Shown here one piece after another: positions 1 through 7,144 of a stretch of 24,955 bases of DNA. This stretch comes from an uncultured Vogesella sp. GTDB lineage: Bacteria; Pseudomonadota; Gammaproteobacteria; Burkholderiales; Chromobacteriaceae. The translations under genes were made by a program, and so were the position numbers. Every line of letters starts with the position of its first letter. The first letter of the stretch is position 1. The stretch lies in NCBI GenBank assembly GCA_946479405.1, contig CAMLGD010000019.1:1-24955 (forward strand), in the 5' to 3' direction. The notes under the pieces are model-generated. The model saw nothing but the letters and a program-made list of their open reading frames with translations. It had not been told where the DNA came from and searched no databases.

Positions 1-1219
1 TCTTCAGGTAGCCCTTCATCACCAGGTTGCCGCGGAACATGATCTCGCCCATGGTCTCGCCGTCGTGCGGTACCTCGGCCATGGTGGCCGGGTCCATCAC
101 CGTCATGCCCTGCTGCATGGTGTAGCGCACGCCCTGGCGGCCGTTGCGCTCGGTGCGGCCGCCGATATCCAGCGCCGCCCATTCGTCCTGTTTGGCGCAG
201 ACCGCCGCCGGGCCGTAGGTTTCGGTCAGGCCGTAGACGTGGGTGATGTTGAAGCCCAGCTTTTCCATGCCTTCAATCACGGCCGACGGCGGGGCGGCGC
301 CGGCAACCAGGCAGTTCACCTCGTGCTCGATGCCCTGTTTGCAGTCGTCCGGGGCGTTGATCAGCATGTTGTGCACGATGGGGGCGCCGCAGTAGTGGCT
401 CACCTGGTGCTGCTTGATCAGTTCGAAGATCAGCCGTGGGTCGACGCGGCGCAGGCAGACGTTGATGCCGACGTTGGCCGCCATGGTCCACGGGAAGCAC
501 CAACCGTTGCAGTGGAACATCGGCAGCGTCCACAGGTAGGTGGCGTGGCGCGGCATGCCCCATTCCAGGATGTTGCACACCGCGTTCAGGTAGGCGCCGC
601 GGTGGTGGTAGACCACGCCCTTGGGGTTGCCGGTGGTGCCGGAGGTGTAGTTCAGCGCAATGGCATCCCATTCATCGGCTGGCAGCTGCCAGTCGTAGCC
701 GGAGTCGCCACCGGCGATGAAGGTTTCGTACTCGATGGCGCCCAGCAGCTCACCGGGGCCGGTGTATTCCGGGTCGTCCACATCGATCACCAGCGGCGGG
801 GTTTCCAGCATGGCCAGCGCCGGGGCGATGGTGAAGGAGAACTCGCGGTCGGTGATCAGTACCTTGGCTTCGCCGTGGCGCAACATGAAGGCGATGGCCT
901 CCGGGTCCAGCCGGGTGTTGAGGGTGTTGAGCACCGCACCGCTCATTGGCACACCAAAGTGGCAGTCGAACATCGCCGGGATGTTGGGCAGCATCACTGC
1001 CACGGTGTCGCCGCGCACGATGCCGGCCTTGTTGAGCGCCGATGCCAGCCGGCGGCTGCGGGCGTAGGCTTCGGCCCAGTTGTAACGGATATTGCCGTGG
1101 ATCACCGCCGTGCGCGTCGGGTAGACGTTGGCCGCACGCTCGATAAAGCTCAGTGGCGACAGTGCCACATGGTTGGCCGCGGTTGGCGGCAAGTCTTGCT
1201 GGTATGCCTGCAGGGACAT
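1..1219 (-). CDS. AMP-forming acyl-CoA synthetase, partial (C-terminus outside window)
   Basis: Forms an acyl-adenylate from a carboxylic acid and ATP, then an acyl-CoA; a cytosolic or membrane-associated entry step for fatty-acid breakdown. About 406 residues are visible of the roughly 540-550 usual for this family, and the frame is open to the left edge. It begins MSLQAYQQDLPPTAANH. The ATP-binding P-loop TSGTTGNPKG lies near residues 190-199, followed by the histidine-rich YHHRGAYLN, then PMFHCNGWCFPW and the adenylate-binding motif GLTETYGP. This pattern matches the medium/long-chain fatty acyl-CoA ligase branch (AlkK-like). The ATG at 1219 follows GAGGAG with good spacing. The gene is divergent from the histidine kinase and has no visible operon partner. 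The family is certain; the chain-length preference is not, because the C-terminal lid is missing. Confidence 0.93.
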   Translation of the reverse strand, partial: MSLQAYQQDLPPTAANHVALSPLSFIERAANVYPTRTAVIHGNIRYNWAEAYARSRRLASALNKAGIVRGDTVAVMLPNIPAMFDCHFGVPMSGAVLNTLNTRLDPEAIAFMLRHGEAKVLITDREFSFTIAPALAMLETPPLVIDVDDPEYTGPGELLGAIEYETFIAGGDSGYDWQLPADEWDAIALNYTSGTTGNPKGVVYHHRGAYLNAVCNILEWGMPRHATYLWTLPMFHCNGWCFPWTMAANVGINVCLRRVDPRLIFELIKQHQVSHYCGAPIVHNMLINAPDDCKQGIEHEVNCLVAGAAPPSAVIEGMEKLGFNITHVYGLTETYGPAAVCAKQDEWAALDIGGRTERNGRQGVRYTMQQGMTVMDPATMAEVPHDGETMGEIMFRGNLVMKGYLK

Positions 1220-1312
1220 GCTCTGCTTCTCCTCTGTGTCTGTCGCCGCGCCTTGCCGGGCGGTCGTCGTGTCGTGTTGCCCGGTCTGTGACCGGTGCGT
1301 CTGTTATATCCC

Positions 1313-1318
1313 GATGAT
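1313..1318 (-). promoter_or_regulatory. Candidate -10 element for the acyl-CoA synthetase
   Basis: On the minus strand this reads TATAAC, a 5/6 match to the sigma-70 -10 consensus, about 95 bases upstream of the start codon. No convincing -35 hexamer lies 16-18 bases further upstream, so it is either activator-dependent or a chance match. Confidence 0.25.
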
Positions 1319-1439
1319 TGCCGCCCAACCTTGCACAACTATGTGGCAAATGTAACGAATGATTGCAGTGCCCCTTGCCGGGGCGCGCTTGACCTAGAAT
1401 CGGATGTTTCCGTGCCGTATTCAGGGAGTGATGCCCGCC

Positions 1440-3476
1440 ATGTCCGAAGCGATTGTTGCCGAACCCGACCCGTCGCAGCGCGGTGCCATGCTGCTGGCCG
1501 GGCTGGACCTGCTGGACCAGGGGGTGACGGTGTTCGATGCCGATCTCAAGCTGCTGGCCTGCAACCAGCGTTTCCTGCAATTGCTGGATTTTCCGCCTGC
1601 GCTGGGGCAGGTGGGCACGCCTTTCGAGGCCTTCATCCGTTATAACGCGCTACGCGGCGAATATGGGGCGGGCGATGCCGAACAGCAGGTGGCGGCGCGG
1701 GTGGCGCTGGCGCTGCGCTTCGAGCCGCACGACACCGAACGCATGCGTCCGGATGGCTCGGTGCTGCGCGTGCGCGGCGAGCCGCTGCCGGGTGGCGGCT
1801 TCATCTCGCTTTACACCGACAAGACCGAGCAGCAGGCCTACGAGCGCCTGTTGCAGCAGCAGAAGCAGGATCTGGAATGGCATGTGCGCGAGCGCACCGC
1901 CGAGCTTGAGGCCGCCAACAGCCAGCTGCGTGCAGCCAATGCGGCCAACTTGCAGATTGCTGCCGCCCTGGCACGTAGCGAGGAACGGTTGCGGCTGATC
2001 ACCGACACCATTCCGGCGCTGATCGCCTATTTCGACAAGAACCACATCTACCGCTACGCCAACCGCGGCTACGCCGACTGGTTCGGCCGCCGCAACGAGC
2101 ACATTGTTGGCCGCCACATCGAGGCGGCGCTGGGCAGCAAGTTCTACGCCGCGGTGGTGGGGTATGTGAATGAGGCGCTGTCCGGTAAGCAGCTCACCTA
2201 CGAATACTCGATGGACAAGGACGACGGCAGCACCATCTTCGCGCGCAGCACGCTGGTGCCGGAGATTGCGCCGGATGGCCAGGTGCTGGGCTGCTTCGTG
2301 CTGTCGTTCGACATCACCGAACAGACCCAGACCCAGGCGGCGCTGGTACAGGCGCAGAAGATGGAGGCGGTGGGGCAGTTGTCTGGCGGCATGGCGCACG
2401 ATTTCAACAATATGCTGACGGTAGTGATTGGCAATCTGGCCGAGTTGCGCAGCCGTCACCAGCACGATGCCGAGGTGCTGGATTACCTGGACCCGGCGTT
2501 GCAGGCGGCCGAACGCGGCGTGGCACTGGTGCGCCGGCTGCTGACCTTTGCCCGCCAGCAGCCGCTGGCGCCGCGCGCGGTGAACATTGCCAACCTGTTG
2601 CAGGACATGCTGCAGCTGATCCGCCGCTCGCTGCCGGAAAACATCAGCCTGGCGACGGCGCTGGCGTCCGATGAACTGCACGCCATGGCCGATCCGCACC
2701 AGCTGGAAAGCGCCATCCTCAACCTGGTGCTCAACGCGCGCGACGCCATGGGTGATGGTGGCAAGCTGACGTTGGCCGCAGTGCGCTTTACGCTGGCCGA
2801 GCGCGACAGCGAGCTGCACTTGCCGCCCGGCGACTACGTGTGCTTGCAGGTGCACGATACCGGCAGCGGCATGAGCCCGGAAGTACAGCTGCGGGTGTTC
2901 GAACCGTTTTTTACCACCAAGCGCTTCGGCTCCGGCAGCGGCCTGGGCCTCGCCATGGTGTACGGCTTTGCGCGTCAGTCCGGTGGTGCGGTGCAGGTAC
3001 TGAGCGCGCCCGGCGAAGGCACTACTTTCAATCTCTATCTGCCGCTGACGGCGCCGGAGGCCACCTTGTCCGGGCGGCTGAATTTCAGCGGCAAGGCCGG
3101 CGGGCGCGAGCGGCCGCTGGTGCTGCTGGTGGAAGACGACCCGGATGTGCGCCGCGTGGTGCGGCTGCAGCTGACCGGGCTGGGCTTCCCGGTGCTGGAG
3201 GCGGAAAGCGGTGACGAGGCGGCGGTGATGGTGGCCAGCATCGACGACATCGGACTGCTGCTCACCGACATCGTGATGCCCGGCCAGCTGGACGGCCGCG
3301 CGCTGGCGCAGCGCGCGCGCCAACTACGGCCGAAGATGCGCATCGTGCTGATGAGCGGCTATGACGAGGTTGGCCGCGGCGCTGCGGCCAACTTCCCCAA
3401 GCTGGAAAAACCCTTCACCCCGGCCCAGTTGGCCGCTTTGCTCGACGAGGTAATGCTGTGTCCGCCGCAACCCTGA
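1440..3476 (+). CDS. Hybrid sensor histidine kinase (PAS-PAS-HisKA-HATPase-REC)
   Basis: Senses an unknown cytoplasmic signal, autophosphorylates on histidine and passes the phosphate to its own receiver or to the response regulator encoded next. From the ATG at 1440 it has 678 residues. In order: a PAS_7-type fold (about 17-135), a coiled coil (136-178), a PAS_4-like domain (180-298), the dimerisation/phosphoacceptor helix with GGMAHDFNN and His320, the ATPase domain (NLVLNARDAM, DTGSGMS, GSGSGLGLAM), and a receiver with acidic residues 565-567, Asp610 and Lys657. No signal peptide or membrane segment is visible, so it is soluble. Start choice: GGGAG at 1424-1428 suits ATG 1440; ATGs at 1404 and 1431 lack a usable ribosome site. 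The gene overlaps the next by 19 bases, implying coupled translation. The ligand is unknown; PAS_7 kinases include NahK/ErcS'-type regulators, but I cannot assign this one. Confidence 0.92.
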   Translation: MSEAIVAEPDPSQRGAMLLAGLDLLDQGVTVFDADLKLLACNQRFLQLLDFPPALGQVGTPFEAFIRYNALRGEYGAGDAEQQVAARVALALRFEPHDTERMRPDGSVLRVRGEPLPGGGFISLYTDKTEQQAYERLLQQQKQDLEWHVRERTAELEAANSQLRAANAANLQIAAALARSEERLRLITDTIPALIAYFDKNHIYRYANRGYADWFGRRNEHIVGRHIEAALGSKFYAAVVGYVNEALSGKQLTYEYSMDKDDGSTIFARSTLVPEIAPDGQVLGCFVLSFDITEQTQTQAALVQAQKMEAVGQLSGGMAHDFNNMLTVVIGNLAELRSRHQHDAEVLDYLDPALQAAERGVALVRRLLTFARQQPLAPRAVNIANLLQDMLQLIRRSLPENISLATALASDELHAMADPHQLESAILNLVLNARDAMGDGGKLTLAAVRFTLAERDSELHLPPGDYVCLQVHDTGSGMSPEVQLRVFEPFFTTKRFGSGSGLGLAMVYGFARQSGGAVQVLSAPGEGTTFNLYLPLTAPEATLSGRLNFSGKAGGRERPLVLLVEDDPDVRRVVRLQLTGLGFPVLEAESGDEAAVMVASIDDIGLLLTDIVMPGQLDGRALAQRARQLRPKMRIVLMSGYDEVGRGAAANFPKLEKPFTPAQLAALLDEVMLCPPQP

Positions 3477-4195
3477 CCCCGGCCACCGACGCCGACAAGC
3501 TGATTTTTCTGGTGGAAGACGATCTGGCGGTGGCGCGGCTGATCGGCAACGTGCTGCGCGACTACCACTTTCGCTGCGAAGTGTTCCACAGCGGCAGCGA
3601 GCTGCAGCGTCGCCTACGCCAGCAAGTGCCGGATCTGGTGATTGTCGATCTGGGCTTACCGGACATGGATGGCATGGCGCTGGTACGCGAAGTGCGCGCG
3701 CTGCGTCGCTGCGGCGTGGTGATTCTCACCGGCCGTGGCCACGTTGGCGATCGGGTGATGGGGCTGGAAAGCGGCGCCGACGACTACATCATGAAACCGT
3801 TCGAACCGCGCGAACTGGTGGCGCGAGTGCGCAGCATCCTGCGTCGTTGTGACGGGCAGCAGGAAGCGCCGGCCAGCAGTAGCGGGCGGGTGGCCAGTTT
3901 TGCCGGCTGGCGCTACGAGGTGGACAGCTACACGCTGATCGCGCCGGATGGTAGCGAGAAGGCGCTAAGCGCCGGGGAAGGGCAGATGCTGCAGCGCTTT
4001 CTGGAGCGCCCCAACCGTGTGCTGCCGCGTGAGCAGTTGCTGGGGCAGGACGACATGTCACCGTACGACCGCAGCATCGACGTACGCATCTCGCGGCTGC
4101 GGCGCAAGCTGGAGGATGACTCCTACAGCCCGCGCATGATCAAGACGGTGTATGGCGCCGGGTATCTGTTCCTGTCGGCGGTGAGCTGGAACTAG
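3458..4195 (+). CDS. OmpR/PhoB-family response regulator
   Basis: DNA-binding partner of the hybrid kinase just upstream. The 245-residue protein has a receiver domain (about 14-130) with the LVEDD acidic pocket, phosphoacceptor Asp64 in VDLGLPDMDG, TGRG at the switch threonine and Lys113 in MKPFEPRE. A winged-helix domain follows, with SIDVRISRLRRKLEDD as the recognition helix and the closing hairpin TVYGAGYLF. It starts at GTG 3458, inside the kinase's 3' end, with GAGG at 3447-3450. Pairing a REC-containing kinase with a second receiver protein suggests either a branched output or receiver-to-regulator control. The target genes are unknown; no gene follows on this strand before the convergent gene ending at 4343. 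Confidence 0.93.
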   Translation: MSAATLTPATDADKLIFLVEDDLAVARLIGNVLRDYHFRCEVFHSGSELQRRLRQQVPDLVIVDLGLPDMDGMALVREVRALRRCGVVILTGRGHVGDRVMGLESGADDYIMKPFEPRELVARVRSILRRCDGQQEAPASSSGRVASFAGWRYEVDSYTLIAPDGSEKALSAGEGQMLQRFLERPNRVLPREQLLGQDDMSPYDRSIDVRISRLRRKLEDDSYSPRMIKTVYGAGYLFLSAVSWN

Positions 4196-4342
4196 GTCGA
4201 CAGCTCACGGCTTGATGCTTGGGATATCTGGCTGCCGGCTGGCTGGAGCGGTGGCGGGTGGGCCGTTGCGCAGATGAATGGCCGTCATGCCGGCATGGCG
4301 CTGTCGTCAGACAGGCCGGGTGATCTCCTGTGGCTGCCGGCT

Positions 4343-4798
4343 TTATTGCTGCGTCCTGATGAACTGCTCCATCCGGGGAATCTCCTGCACTAGCTGTTGC
4401 GCGGCAAGTTTGCGTATGGTGCGGTTTTCAAGCTGCAGTAATTCAAAGTCGTCTTCTGCCTCGGCGGCGATGTCGCGCAATGCCGGCTGGGCGCGCATCG
4501 ACGCAGGGAGCGAGGCCATGGCCTGCCGGAAGTGCTGGAGGGCATCTTGTCTTGCCGAATCAGGTGCCGGTCTGGGGCCGGCGTCCAGTTCTGCTTGTGC
4601 CAGTTGACGTGCCAGATGCAGTTCTTGCCAGACCATGGGCGGCACTGGTTCGTTCTGCATGCTGCTTGTCTGGCTATTCGGTGCCGGCCGTATGCCATTC
4701 AGAAAGGTGGGGATCAGTAGCAGGATGCTGGCGCTGGCAAGAAATATCCAGAACAGGGCGCGCTTGCCGCGCTTTGGGGCAGGATTCTTGGTATTCAT
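4343..4798 (-). CDS. Small membrane-anchored hypothetical protein
   Basis: I do not recognise this 151-residue protein. It begins with a short basic stretch (MNTKNPAPKRGKRA) followed by one hydrophobic helix (about residues 14-34, FWIFLASASILLLIPTFL). That predicts a single N-terminal membrane anchor with the rest in the periplasm. The remainder is strongly helical and charged, rich in Ala, Gln and Glu, with coiled-coil-like segments around LHLARQLAQAELD and LENRTIRKLAAQQL. It has no cysteine and no catalytic motif. It lies 58 bases downstream of the exported protein gene on the same strand, so the two are probably one transcript. The ribosome site before ATG 4798 is weak (GATGAG). Its placement behind an FNR/DNR-type box is the only hint of when it is made. 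Confidence 0.7.
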   Translation of the reverse strand: MNTKNPAPKRGKRALFWIFLASASILLLIPTFLNGIRPAPNSQTSSMQNEPVPPMVWQELHLARQLAQAELDAGPRPAPDSARQDALQHFRQAMASLPASMRAQPALRDIAAEAEDDFELLQLENRTIRKLAAQQLVQEIPRMEQFIRTQQ

Positions 4799-4856
4799 GT
4801 ATCAACTCATCAAGAGGGCAGGCCAGCGGAAAAGCCGCGGTGGCCTGTTGCTGATC

Positions 4857-5348
4857 TCAATGCTGCAGTGAATGAGCCAGTTCGGGATCATCGAAATAGC
4901 GGATGTAACTATCCAGCGCGGCCAGAACGGTCATGATGCCCTGCTGGGGATTGCTGCCCGGCTGTTTGCCCGCGAGTTGCGCGCTGCCTTCCAGTAACTG
5001 GGCAATGACCATGTGCAGCTGGGCATCCGCTTTGGCCTCAAGCCTGCAGTTGCTCACGATGGTGGCCACTTGCTGTTCAATGCCGACTGCAAGCGCTTGC
5101 AACTCATCAGGGGAGGGTTTGTGCTCGTGAACTGTGGGCATGGCCTCTGCCAGTTGCAAATGAATGGCAGCCATGCCCTGGCGCAGGGCGGCATCAGTTG
5201 ACCATTTTTTCCCCGCATTTAATTGCAGCTGCTGAGTCGGCTGGCCGTCATGTGCATGCGAAGGCATGGTCAGGTTGGCCGCGTGGGCAGCGACCGGTAG
5301 CAATAGGGCCAGCAGTAAACCGCTGACCAGAGAGTGTTTCAGGAACAT
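4857..5348 (-). CDS. Exported helical protein, DnrO-like, function unknown
   Basis: A 163-residue protein with a clear signal peptide: basic MFLKHS, a hydrophobic core, and a probable cut after AHA at residue 23. The mature part begins with a His-containing stretch (SHAHDG), then LNAGKKWSTDAALRQGM, a second His cluster (HEHK near 74-77), one cysteine (Cys101 in SNCRLEAKADAQLHMV), and a C-terminal aromatic motif YIRYFDDPE. From memory this resembles small periplasmic proteins sometimes labelled DnrO in proteobacteria, several of which lie near nitrogen-oxide genes; I hold that match loosely. ATG 5348 was chosen over the upstream in-frame start at 5390 because GGAG lies at the right distance and the signal peptide starts there. 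It is probably co-transcribed with the membrane-anchored gene after it, from a promoter carrying the box at 5483-5496. The His/Cys content could bind metal or heme, which is inference. Confidence 0.78.
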   Translation of the reverse strand: MFLKHSLVSGLLLALLLPVAAHAANLTMPSHAHDGQPTQQLQLNAGKKWSTDAALRQGMAAIHLQLAEAMPTVHEHKPSPDELQALAVGIEQQVATIVSNCRLEAKADAQLHMVIAQLLEGSAQLAGKQPGSNPQQGIMTVLAALDSYIRYFDDPELAHSLQH

Positions 5349-5904
5349 GCGTAACTCCACGGTGATATGTAGGGACAGAGGGCGGAGCACCCTTTGCTTG
5401 GTGGGGTGTGGGGCATGTTTTAGGCGGGGGAACTTAACTCAGGCTTAATCTCCGCCGGGCTTGCGGTCGGGGTGGTAAAGGCTTGATCTGTATCACGGAT
5501 TGCTATGGCCCAGGCCCGTTGCGGGAACTCTGCGCAGGGTGGCTGGGGCGATTAGCCTGTCGTCCGCGCTTGTTATGGCTGGGGGCCGCCCGAATGATTT
5601 GCTGTGCTGATTGCCAGGTTTGTGCCGGTGGCAAGCAGCACGCACGGCAACAGCCGCAGCGTGGGTCGGTGGCGGTGCATCATGGCTCCCGGAGCAGGGT
5701 GATTGCCCCGGGTGATGTTGGCCGCATGCCGGGTGTGGCATGCGCCCGGATACTTCTGGTGGCCGCCAGGGGCAAGCTGCGCACCTGGCGGGTTGTGTCC
5801 AGCCGGACGGCGCGGTGGCGGCTGGTTACGAAAATGAAATGACTACGGCTGGCCGCGTCGCACCGGACGATGGTGATCATCGTATCCGGCGGTACGGTGC
5901 CTGC
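5349..5904. other. Gene-less stretch with regulatory site and inverted repeats
   Basis: About 550 bases between the exported-protein gene and the end of the oxidoreductase gene. The part next to 5348 is a probable promoter/leader with an FNR/DNR-type box at 5483-5496. From 5500 to 5900 I find no credible gene: the open frames there have odd composition, no ribosome site and no family resemblance. The stretch holds inverted repeats: CGCATGCC/GGCATGCG (5723-5744), CCGCCAGG/CCTGGCGG (5763-5791), and an imperfect one just after the oxidoreductase stop (5863-5889). The last may help end that transcript, but no T-run follows on the minus strand. Confidence 0.5.
5483..5496 (-). promoter_or_regulatory. 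FNR/DNR-type operator upstream of the exported-protein gene
   Basis: The plus strand reads TTGATCTGTATCAC. Against TTGAT-N4-ATCAA this is 9 of 10 defined positions. Its centre is about 141 bases upstream of the ATG at 5348. The nearest gene pointing away from it is the exported-protein gene on the minus strand; nothing credible starts on the plus side. The DNR-like regulator in this window carries the E-xx-SR recognition residues that read this sequence, as would a paralogous FNR/ANR. Confidence 0.62.
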
Positions 5905-6954
5905 TTAGTAGCCGGGGCTGACCGCCAGTTCCTGCCCGCTGCGGGCGCTGGCCACGCCCAGCTCGATCAGGCGCATCACCTCGGCCGCCTGTTCGCCGCT
6001 GACTGGGTTGGGTGCACCGTCCAGAATGGCAGCGGCCACACCATCGTAGAACTGGCGGTAATCGCCGGTGACCGTCGGGTACATGGTGCCGTGCTCGTCG
6101 CCATCCTGTTGCCAGTAATGCATGCCGTGCAGCGGGTCTTCTCCCCAGCTGCTGGCACCGGGCAGTTCGCCGCGCTTGAGCATGGCTTCCTGCTGGTCCA
6201 GCCCGTATTTCACGTAGCTGCCGGCGGTACCGTGTACCGCAAAGCGCGGCGAGCCGCCACTGATCAGGCAGCTGCCGGACAGCCGCACACGCAGGCGCGG
6301 GTAGCGCAGCTGCACATGAAAGTAATCGGTGGTGACTGCACCCTGACGCTGTGCCGCCAGGTCGGCATGAATGGCGCGCGGGGTGCCAAACAGCTGCAGC
6401 GTCTGATCCAGCAAGTGCGGGCCGAGGTCATACCACAGCCCGCCACCCGCCACGTCGGACTCGCGCCAGCGCACCTGCACCTGCGGACGGTAGCGCTCGA
6501 AGCGCGACTCGAACAGGGTGATGTCGCCCAGCGTGCCGGTGGCCAGCAGCTGCTGCACGGTAAGGAAGTCGGCATCCCAGCGCCGGTTGTGGAACACCGC
6601 CAGCAGGCGCTGGTGGCGGCGTGCCTGCACGATCAGCTGTTGTGCTTCGTCCAGCGTCACGGTGAACGGCTTGTCCACTACCACGTGCTTGCTGGCGGAC
6701 AGTGCGCAATCGGCGTGGATGAAATGGCTGTCGTTGGGGCTGGCGATAACCACCAGGTCCACTTGTGGATCGGCCAGCGCCTGCAGGGTATCGCTGGCAA
6801 TGTGGACGCCCGGATGTTCGGCCTGCACCTGCTCGCCCTTGCTGCTGACGATGGTGTGCAGTTTCAGACGCGGGCTGGCCTGGATCAGCGGAGCGTGGAT
6901 GGTGCGTCCGGCATAGCCGTAGCCCACCAGGGCGACATTCAACGGGGCAGACAT
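5905..6954 (-). CDS. ydgJ: Gfo/Idh/MocA-family NAD(P)-dependent oxidoreductase, YdgJ-like
   Basis: Predicted to oxidise or reduce a sugar-like or polyol substrate with NAD(P); the physiological substrate of YdgJ-type enzymes is not settled. The 349-residue protein has the N-terminal Rossmann motif VALVGYGYAGRTIHAPL (7-23), SPNDSHF near 72-78, and the catalytic-lysine motif VVVDKPFTVT with Lys95 (the family's EKP, here DKP). It continues with HNRRWDADFLT and the second-domain motif GGGLWYDLGPHLLDQ. These blocks and the length agree closely with E. coli YdgJ as I remember it. ATG 6954 is preferred over an upstream TTG at 6972 because the Rossmann strand begins at the usual distance, though the ribosome site (GCGAGA) is weak. 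It is preceded by a 190-base gap, so it likely has its own promoter. Confidence 0.88.
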   Translation of the reverse strand: MSAPLNVALVGYGYAGRTIHAPLIQASPRLKLHTIVSSKGEQVQAEHPGVHIASDTLQALADPQVDLVVIASPNDSHFIHADCALSASKHVVVDKPFTVTLDEAQQLIVQARRHQRLLAVFHNRRWDADFLTVQQLLATGTLGDITLFESRFERYRPQVQVRWRESDVAGGGLWYDLGPHLLDQTLQLFGTPRAIHADLAAQRQGAVTTDYFHVQLRYPRLRVRLSGSCLISGGSPRFAVHGTAGSYVKYGLDQQEAMLKRGELPGASSWGEDPLHGMHYWQQDGDEHGTMYPTVTGDYRQFYDGVAAAILDGAPNPVSGEQAAEVMRLIELGVASARSGQELAVSPGY

Positions 6955-7099
6955 GACAAGTCTCGCAAACAAAAGGAACCAGCTTTTACCCTAGCCCAAA
7001 GTGGCTGGCAAGGCGGGCTTTGCTGTAGTTGCGACACTACGTGAAAATGGCTGCCAGCCAATAGTGGCAAGGATTTGCGCCAGGTGGGTATAAATGCCG

Positions 7100-7128
7100 G
7101 CGGCCAGGGGTTGGGGGCGCCTGGCCGC
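7100..7128 (-). terminator. Hairpin after the orphan response regulator, possible terminator
   Basis: GCGGCCAGG (7100-7108) and CCTGGCCGC (7120-7128) form a perfect 9-bp stem around an 11-base loop. It lies 17 bases beyond the stop of the response-regulator gene ending at 7145. No run of T follows on the minus strand, so it is not a textbook intrinsic terminator; it could protect the mRNA 3' end. Confidence 0.4.
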
Positions 7129-7144
7129 GTTCGGGTAGCTGTTG

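Noticed and set aside
1650..3323. 557-codon open frame antisense to the hybrid kinase
   Set aside because: It mirrors a certain gene in high-GC DNA. Its translation is His/Gln/Arg-rich with no family resemblance or ribosome site.
4286..4297. 12-bp palindrome CATGCCGGCATG as terminator between convergent genes
   Set aside because: A palindrome without a loop or T-run cannot act as an intrinsic terminator. It may be chance in GC-rich DNA.
5483..5842. 119-codon plus-strand frame beginning inside the FNR-type box
   Set aside because: No ribosome site, Cys/Arg-rich random-looking composition, and its first codons overlap the operator.
5740..7044. 434-codon plus-strand frame over the oxidoreductase
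   Set aside because: The minus strand encodes a clear YdgJ-like enzyme; the plus frame has no motif or start signal.
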